Source of the DNA: Branchiostoma belcheri | Taxonomy: Eukaryota > Chordata > Leptocardii > Amphioxiformes > Branchiostomatidae | Assembly (NCBI RefSeq): GCF_001625305.1 | Contig: NW_017803888.1 | Location: 62,001 to 126,000, forward strand | Direction: 5' to 3' | Length of the DNA: 64,000 nt | In this document: piece by piece, positions 57,411-64,000 of the stretch | Numbering within the stretch: the first letter of the stretch is position 1 | Layout of the letters: every line of letters begins with the position of its first letter | Notes under the pieces: generated by a model | Told to the model about the DNA's origin: nothing | Seen by the model: the letters and a program-made list of their open reading frames with translations, nothing else | Database searches by the model: none | Program-made: the position numbers and the translations under genes

Positions 57411-60380
57411 TCATTCCTCATCGGGATTCTCATAGATGAGATCAGATGCAGTGGTATCTACTTTCTCGTCATCATTTCCATAAATGATTGGAGAAGTCAG
57501 AAATTCTGCTTTCTCCTTATCATTCTTGTAGATGCACTGACGAGATTCTGTATTCTCATCTTCATTTCCATAAAGACCCTGAGCAGAAGCATATAACACT
57601 GCTTCTTCCTCATTGGGATTTTCATAGATAAGATGAGATGCAGCTGCAGTATAACCTGCTTTATCGTCATCATTTCCATAAATGATTGGAGAAGTCAGAA
57701 ATTCTGATTTCCCATTATCATTCTTGTAGATGCATTTAGAAGATTCTGTATTCTCATTTCCATTATAAATACCCTGAGCAGAAGCATATAGCACTGCTTC
57801 ATCCCCATTGGTATTTCCATGGGTGAGGTGAGAAGCAGCAGATGTAGGTATCTCATTGTTATATCCATGGGAGAACTGAGCAGAGGCAGGAAGCACTGCT
57901 GTGTCCTTATCAGTATTTTCATAGATGACATGAGAAGTATCATGTACTGATGCTTTCTCATTGTCATTACCATGACTGACATGAGAAGCAGCTACTGCCT
58001 TCTCCTCAAGTGTCTGCCCAGCCTTATAACTAGCCACATCCTGCCCGTACACGACGTTTACTAATTCATGGGTCAATACATCTTTGACTGGCTCTGCGTT
58101 GTTATCGTTGTTTTTATTTGTCATGCACGAAGAAATGGCAAAGAGAGATTCAGGGTCTTCATATTCATTCCCAGATATGTCGACCTGTTCATTTGGACCT
58201 GCAGCACTATGGATTTCCTTGGGATTTGTAGATCTACCTTGACCCCCCGAGTCATTGTTCCCCACGACGTCTGTATTTGGAGAACTGATTTGCGGTGTTG
58301 AGACTACAGAAGGCTCTTTAGTCCTTCGCTTCCACCAAACTTCAAGGACAAGACTAGAAAACAACAGAGCTGCGCCAAAAGTGCCAAGACCAATGGCAAC
58401 TGGCAGGGGGAAAATGGATGGATTGCCTTCGGAGTTGTCAAATGGAGATGATGTTGACACCAGAGATAAAATGTTGAAAGGGGGCGAAACAAATGTGGCG
58501 GTTTGGACATCTACAATCACTGTGGCTGATGCGGAGCCGACAGGATTTGATGCAATGCAGATGTACTGACCAGCTGCAGCATCTGTTACAGTAATATTGG
58601 TTATGGTGACTGTACCATTCACTGCCACAGTCACCATTCCACTGGACTCAGCAGTTGCAATCCGTCCAGATGGGAGGGTGACAATTACACTGGGAGGGGG
58701 CACACCTAACGCTTCACAGGACAAATATAGAGTCTCCCCCTGTGCTGGTGTGGTATCACTGATCATAAACCTGACGATTGTTGGCTTTTTGAGCATCATA
58801 CCTGTGGTAGATGTTGAAGCTGTCATAGTGGAGATCTCTGTAATGCTAAGAGATGTCACATCTGGAAGGACTGTTGGGGTTTTTACCTCATCAAACAGTC
58901 TGTCAGATCCAGCACCACCCACAAATGTTAGCGTTTTGGACACCCTACCGCCAGACTGTGCGGTAGATGGTGTAACTGTGACTGTTGAGATCTCTGTAGT
59001 GCTAAGAGATGTAACGACCGGCAGGACTGTTGTTGGGATTTCAACCTGAACAAACAGTCTGCCAGACGCAGAGCCAGCTGGATTTGTTGCCGTACAGATG
59101 TACTGACCAGCATCTGCTGCAGTAACATCTCTTACGGTAACTTAAGTATCATTCATGCCGAAAGTCACTCTCCCTCTGGACTTATCAGATTTATTTAGTC
59201 CAGGAAGGGTGAATCGGATGACTGGTTTGGGTATTCCTGAAACTTCACAGACCAAACGGAGAGTCTCTCCCTGCACTGGGGCGTTATCGCTTACTTCAAA
59301 CCTCACGATCGTTGGTTTTTTTAGCATCATACCTGTGGTAGATGTTGAAGCTGCGACAGTGGAGATCTTTGTAGTGCTAAGAGATGTCACATCTGGCAGG
59401 ACTGTTGTTGGGATTTTAACCTGAACAAACAGTATAGTAGATGCAGAGCCACCTGGGTTTCTTGCGATACATTTGTACTGACCAGCATCTGCTGCAGTAA
59501 CACCTGTTATGGTGACTGTAGCTGTGGTATTCTTCACCTCCACAGTCACCCTCCCTCCTGACTCAATAGTTGTATTCAGTCCAGATGGGAGGGTGACTGT
59601 GATGTCTGGTTTAGGCATACCCAAAGCTTTACAAACCAAATTGAGAGTCTCACCCTGTACCAGTGTACCTTTGTTATTGTTAAAGCTCACAATCTTAGGT
59701 TTTTGACATATCAGATCTTCGAGGTTTATACGGTCAAGCTGTTTACCGCGGACGTTGCTAGGTTCTTGACATGTAATTTGTTTTTTGAAGGGGGACTTTG
59801 TCTCAGTTATCCTTTTCCTGACAGGTTTCATTCTACAATCACAGTGCCAGGGGTTGTCCCACATGTACAACGTTTTAAGCTTAGGCACGTTTAAGAATAT
59901 GTCAGGGTGAATGCTACGCATTTGATTGCCCACTAGCTGCATACTAGTGAGCTCGGGTAAATCTGAGAATGTACCAGACTTAATGTCCGGTAGTGGGTTG
60001 TAGTACAGCCACAACATTCTAAGCTTTGGAATATTTTTGAATGTGCCTGGCAGGATGTTACTTAGCTTGTTGGAGTGCAGGTCCACACATATGAGGTCGG
60101 CCATATTTGAGAATGTACCGGGATTAATTATGGAAATTTGATTTTTCTGCAACAATAAGTCTACCAACTTTGTGTACTTTGAGAAATCAGACTGACTCAA
60201 GCTTGTGATACTATTGCCCTCTAGGTTAAGCTTAGTGATGTTTCTAGACAGGTCCTGAGGAACACTGCTGAGGCCTCTGTTGGAACAGTCACAGTCTGAT
60301 GAACAGCTGCTGCTGCAGGCTGCGGTCGGGCTACTTTCTCTTGAAACGGTTAGCAGGAGAACCAGAAGTGTCTTCAGCAT
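57411..60380 (-). CDS. LRR-Ig transmembrane receptor, intronless, with one internal stop
   Basis: A single 990-codon frame (internal TAA at 59142-59144, final TGA at 57411-57413). Order: signal peptide (MLKTLLVLLLTVSR), LRRNT (CSSDCDCSNRGLSSVP), about six LRRs (SNMADLICVDLHSNKLSNIL), LRRCT (NPWHCDCRMK), three Ig domains each ending DAGQY[KI]C or AAGQYIC, a TM helix near residues 657-685 (PVAIGLGTFGAALLFSSLVL) and a tail of about 300 residues. The tail has two copies of a roughly 65-residue unit and nine YxN motifs. LRR-Ig receptors are widely expanded in amphioxus and serve adhesion or immunity-like roles; the ligand is unknown. Codon 413 is TAA inside Ig2. The same frame stays open and domain-perfect on both sides, so this is one gene with a new stop or an error, not two genes. 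The truncated reading would be a secreted LRR-Ig fragment. Confidence 0.88.
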
Positions 60381-61649
60381 GTTGGTTATTTTCTGTACAT
60401 GAAAAGGAGTTACACTATAAATAAAGTAAAGGTAAATGCACTAGTTGTCCCATAACCTTCAAACATCAAACCCACATGAAATGTTTATGTTTGAAAGTTA
60501 GCATTGTAGCAAATAGCCTCCAGACAGACAAGACAGACAGACACACACACACACACACACACACACAGACGCATCTGAAAACATAACCTTCTTGGCGAAG
60601 GTAATAAAAACAAACTATACAAATACTCTTGTGTTGCGTGTGCCTACTCATGATCATTTCCCAATATTAACGCGCGGGGTTCAGGGTAGAGCGACATACA
60701 AATAAAATCTTCTACATGCTGTGCACATGTGCCTATTCATTTCTGTAGAACCGCGCGGAACCATGACATACAAATAAACTTTCTTTGTGCTGTGTGTTTG
60801 TCTTTTTTCACTCGCGTAACACTACATATTCATAAAGCGTTGCCTGACAATACGGCGCCCTGACTTAAAAAAGTACACGCTTGACTTGAGCAGTAAACTC
60901 CAAATCACCTCCTCTAGTGACGTAATCAAACCGTCATAAACATATACAAAATATTCATCAATGATGATAATAGTAATCGTAGTCAAGGAAACAATCATAA
61001 AGCATCGATGATCATAAACCAAAAATCCGCAATAATCCGCAATACCAATAACCAAATATATACCATGAAACCCTACGAGGGAATCTTAACACATTCGATG
61101 GTATCGTCCATTAAGAATGGTTTCGCCCATCCCAACTATGCATACATTACCTAATCGATATGTATCAATATTTTTTCTTAATTATTTTCCTAATTATGCA
61201 TACATTATATCTTAATTTGGAATAAGATTAGAAGACTTGCATAAATTTGCATACATCTGCATACATTGTACTGTACAATCCCAGTACACTACTCGCCTCG
61301 GTCGACCTCAACTTCATTAGCGTCTGGATTCGGACCAGACGCAATATTGAGCATGCGTAGTGTAGAGATCGCTGCACGCTTACAAATGTTCAAAAGGATC
61401 CGACTTTTTTTTAATAAAGAAATATTTTATTCCTAGGCTGCTTTCCAAGTGAAGCATACTTAAACCCGGGAATCTAACTGCTTTATAAAAGTACGCTTAA
61501 TATCTCGGACGCCCCGGTTTTTGTAGGAGAAATAAATGTTGTTCCAGCCAACAATAACAAAAAGTAATCAGTCGCTGCTCTGTAGTGCTAATAACTGATG
61601 TCGGCTTGCTCAAAGTAAGTCCCTCACATTTTATTGTTTACATATTAAT

Positions 61650-62010
61650 CACCGTTACAAGCAACACGAAAATGAAAAGGGCGTAAACCTGTCTTCAGAA
61701 ATCTTTTCAGATTTTCATTTTGATGATTCAGCATTTATCGCTAAAATTTTTGACGCAAATTCTGCAAATTTTCCGCTCCCTGATCATAATCGTTACAGGC
61801 AGCACAAAAATAAAAGGCGCGCCAACCTGTCTTCAGAAATCTTTCCTCTGCAAATTTTCTTTCTGATGATTCTTCATTTATCGTTTATTTTCCGCTGGAA
61901 ATTGTGCCCTCTTTCTCTTCCCATCATCGTTACAAGCAGTACAAAAATAAAAGGTTCACCAACCTGCCTTCAGAAATCTTTTCTCCGCAGATGTTCTTTC
62001 TGATGCCTCA
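61650..62010 (+). repeat. Tandem repeat, unit about 135 bp, about 3 copies
   Basis: The phrase CGTTACARGCARYACRAAAAT, then CCAACCTGTCTTCAGAAATC and GATTCTTCATTTATCG, recurs from about 61653, 61791 and 61927. The last unit runs straight into the 61988-62371 repeat. The array may be the 5' part of that element. Confidence 0.8.
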
Positions 62011-62371
62011 GGATTTATCGTTTTATTTTTCCGCCGTAAATTGTGTCCTCTCTCCGTCCAGACCGAAGTCGAAGACAGACTGCGCCGTGCTTCTCTCAAG
62101 GCCGCACAACGCAGTATCAATAGGCGACCCCTATGGGGCGGGTATACAAAGTAGTGCGGACAAAATTATTGAAGCCTGGCTAGAACGTTTAATGTGAGAG
62201 GTAGTCAGGAGTAAACTGCACTGTGTGGTACAGAAACGTATCGCATTTTGAATGTGATTTGGAAGGTGAAGATTTTCCTGTTCGTGTATGAATGAGCCGC
62301 ATTACGCAACTGGCTTTCCGGGTGAGTCGGCTGCAGTTCAATTGGCCTCTACCAGAGGGCCATAGCAAATA
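61988..62371 (+). repeat. Dispersed repeat, near-identical to 21018-21412
   Basis: Second copy of the roughly 390 bp repeat, same orientation. It shares CGAAGTCGAAGACAGACTGC, GAGGTAGTCAGGAGTAAACT and CGGGTGAGTCGGCTGCAG. Confidence 0.85.
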
Positions 62372-62736
62372 CAACACATATTTCAGTCATGCCCCTCCCC
62401 ATAAGATGGACTGTTCCAAACTCACACCTGTGCAAAAGTAGAACATTTCAAAATAATTTCTGCGAAAAGCGAATTATAATTATTATTTGCCATCTAAGCT
62501 ACGTGGTGTTGGTGAAGCCGTAACTATTTGGGGTACACATAAAACATTGTACAAGAACTAAATGGCATCTATGGTGGAATCTACGAGGAGAGGTCAGGGT
62601 CAGTGTGTACGAATGTAAGTCGCAGAGTTTCCCTTTCAAGGAGGTAATCGTAGTGGCGGTGCGAGCGTCAGTGCAGAGGGTGTTCCAGGGTGACGTTGCT
62701 CGGTAGAAAAATCGTGCCGATCTGATCCCAAAGTGC

Positions 62737-62801
62737 TAGCCTGGGTACCATCCTGGTTAGTCTGGAGCGGACGTTAATTAACCAGGATGGTACCCAGGCT
62801 A
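62737..62801. repeat. Perfect 23-bp inverted repeat, 19-base loop
   Basis: TAGCCTGGGTACCATCCTGG plus TTA at 62737-62759 is met by its exact reverse complement at 62779-62801. It lies about 230 bases upstream of the C1q start codon. It is probably a small MITE of the same family as 39695-39815. Confidence 0.9.
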
Positions 62802-63031
62802 CCAAAGTGATGCGTATGAATGTCCATACATATTCGGGCAGTAAAATAACACATTCCCATGCGACCAAGAGTGACCGGTACCATGTGTCGGTAACTAAAA
62901 GTTACCAAGGAGTGTAAACATCGCAGAAACATGCGTGAGTCCACCGCCCAGGGAACCATAACGTTGTAACGCCCGTGTCACAGACAGAAGCAACGTCTAG
63001 CCTCTACTGTTGGATAAAGGCCCTCCCCAAA

Positions 63032-64000
63032 ATGCCGGCTGCAGTCATTGTTCTTCTAGGTTTCTTGACGTTGCCGACCTTTGCTGAAGAGGTAGGAATA
63101 GAGGAGGGTTCCTGCTCCAAATACTTCAACAACAACATCACGGTTGTTGCATCACCCGGGCCCACTGGACTAAAGGGGGACGTGGGGCCACGAGGTACGG
63201 AGTTAGCTGACGGCTTTAAAGAGAATGTTAAAGTTTTAACTTTAAACATGTAACTACGTATACCAACACAGATGAACTTTCATGATAGTATTATATTTTT
63301 TTTTTTACTCACAACCTTTTGCTTTACATGAACCAACTACGTTTCGATGACCGTCTGTCACCTTAACCATCATCAGGGCAATTCTGACTGGTTCGCTGTG
63401 CATTGGAGCTAGGTGTTACATGGTTCACTGTGTAACAGGTAGCTCCAGTTCAGATGTGGTATAATTAAAAAAACCCGTCCGCTGACTTGGAATTCTATAA
63501 TCTCCAGGTGACGTCGGAACGCCAGGAGAGAAGGGCACGCGGGGTGCTCCAGGTAAGCAGGGTCCTGTCGGACGGAGAGGTGAGAAGGGAGACAAAGGAG
63601 AACAGGGTTCAGCAGGTGAGAAGGGTTCACCTGGCGACAGCCCACCTGTGTCACCCGCCGTGGCCTTTTCAGTGGTACAAATGACCAGCCTTGACCTCCC
63701 TCCAGACACAACGAAGTCCGTCGTCCTTAGCAACGTGGGCGGGGCTTATCACCAGGAGACCGGGAGGTTCGAGGCGGAGGTGGGCGGTCTCTACTTCTTC
63801 ACCTTCACCGCCATGACGGAGGACTTCAGCGACGGTCGCTTGTGGATCTATCTGACGAAGAACGGCGAGCACATGGTCGGACTGCACAAGAACAACAGCG
63901 GAAAGGGGAACAGAGAGTCGGGCAGTACCAGCGCCGTGCTGCAGCTCCAGCCTGGGGACGCCGTGTGGGTGGAGTTTGATGCCGGCAGCTGGTCCAACAG
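63032..64000 (+). CDS. Secreted collagen-C1q domain protein, 5' part (continues past window)
   Basis: Exon 1 (63032-63194) starts at ATG with a signal peptide (MPAAVIVLLGFLTLPTFAEE), then CSKYFNNNI and the first Gly-X-Y triplets. Exon 2 (63508 to beyond 64000) joins in phase 1 and brings the collagen stretch to about 18 triplets (GEKGDKGEQGSAGEKGSPG). The C1q domain follows, opening AVAFSVV and continuing GGLYFFTFTAMTEDFSDGR and QLQPGDAVWVEFD. C1q/TNF-type domains form trimers, and short-collagen C1q proteins bind microbial or other surface patterns in invertebrates. No A/B/C-chain assignment is possible. A GTG 57 bases upstream lies in the same frame, but the ATG followed by a clean signal peptide is the better start. 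Confidence 0.93.

Larger units (their letters stand above)
60381..63031. other. Intergenic between divergent LRR-Ig (minus) and C1q (plus) genes
   Basis: The two genes point away from each other, so both promoters lie here. It contains a (CA)n tract at 60539-60566, a tandem array at 61650-62000, the 61988-62371 dispersed repeat and a perfect hairpin at 62737-62801. No gene was seen. Confidence 0.65.

Noticed and set aside
58943-59141. A separate gene starting at Met 58943
   Set aside because: The frame continues unbroken from upstream Ig2 text apart from one TAA. The Met lies in the middle of a linker and no promoter or signal peptide precedes it.
62975-63031. Upstream GTG start for the C1q gene
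   Set aside because: Non-ATG starts are rare in animals, and the ATG at 63032 is followed at once by a clean signal peptide.
1-64000. Retroviral, LTR or Polinton-type element
   Set aside because: I saw no paired long terminal repeats and no gag, capsid, envelope, integrase or protein-primed polymerase text. The only reverse-transcriptase remains are LINE 3' ends.

Overview
This is a 64 kb piece of an animal nuclear genome, most likely an amphioxus (Branchiostoma). The genes have many exons with GT..AG introns of chordate size. Their families are animal or chordate ones: an 11-beta-HSD-like SDR cluster, a polycystin-1 relative, an LRR-Ig receptor and a collagen-C1q protein. The introns are full of tRNA-derived SINEs, LINE 3' ends, hairpin MITEs and microsatellites. 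The species is inferred from this style and was not proven by a search. No retrovirus-, LTR- or Polinton-type element was recognised.

Layout. 1-8717 (minus): 5' two thirds of GLYR1/N-PAC (PWWP domain, AT-hook, start of the dehydrogenase Rossmann fold); the remaining dehydrogenase exons lie off the left edge. 10136-20866: three HSD11B1-like SDR genes, A and B on minus and C on plus. Copy A has an in-frame stop in exon 1. Copy B is intact. Copy C has an intact frame but has lost the catalytic Ser and Tyr. 22327-53949 (minus): a complete 47-exon polycystin-1-family gene (2,768 codons plus stop, every exon phase checked). Its order is signal peptide, C-type lectin, 3 CCP/sushi, 10 calcium-binding EGF, 4 FN3, stalk, GAIN/GPS, TM1, PLAT, ten more membrane segments with a polycystin channel core, and a coiled-coil tail. 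57411-60380 (minus): an intronless LRR-Ig transmembrane receptor with a tail rich in YxN motifs and one internal TAA. 63032-64000 (plus): the first two exons of a secreted collagen-C1q protein, cut by the right edge.

The genes do not form an operon or one pathway. GLYR1 is a nuclear chromatin factor and the SDRs are predicted ER-membrane dehydrogenases. The right half holds large extracellular or membrane recognition proteins (lectin/EGF polycystin, LRR-Ig, C1q), families known to be expanded in amphioxus. Points most worth a second look are: the polycystin ectodomain order with a non-canonical GPS; the pseudoenzyme SDR beside its active siblings, with signs of gene conversion; a minisatellite that seems to have grown from the last codons of SDR copy B; and the LRR-Ig tail, whose third repeat unit survives as a fossil just beyond the stop.
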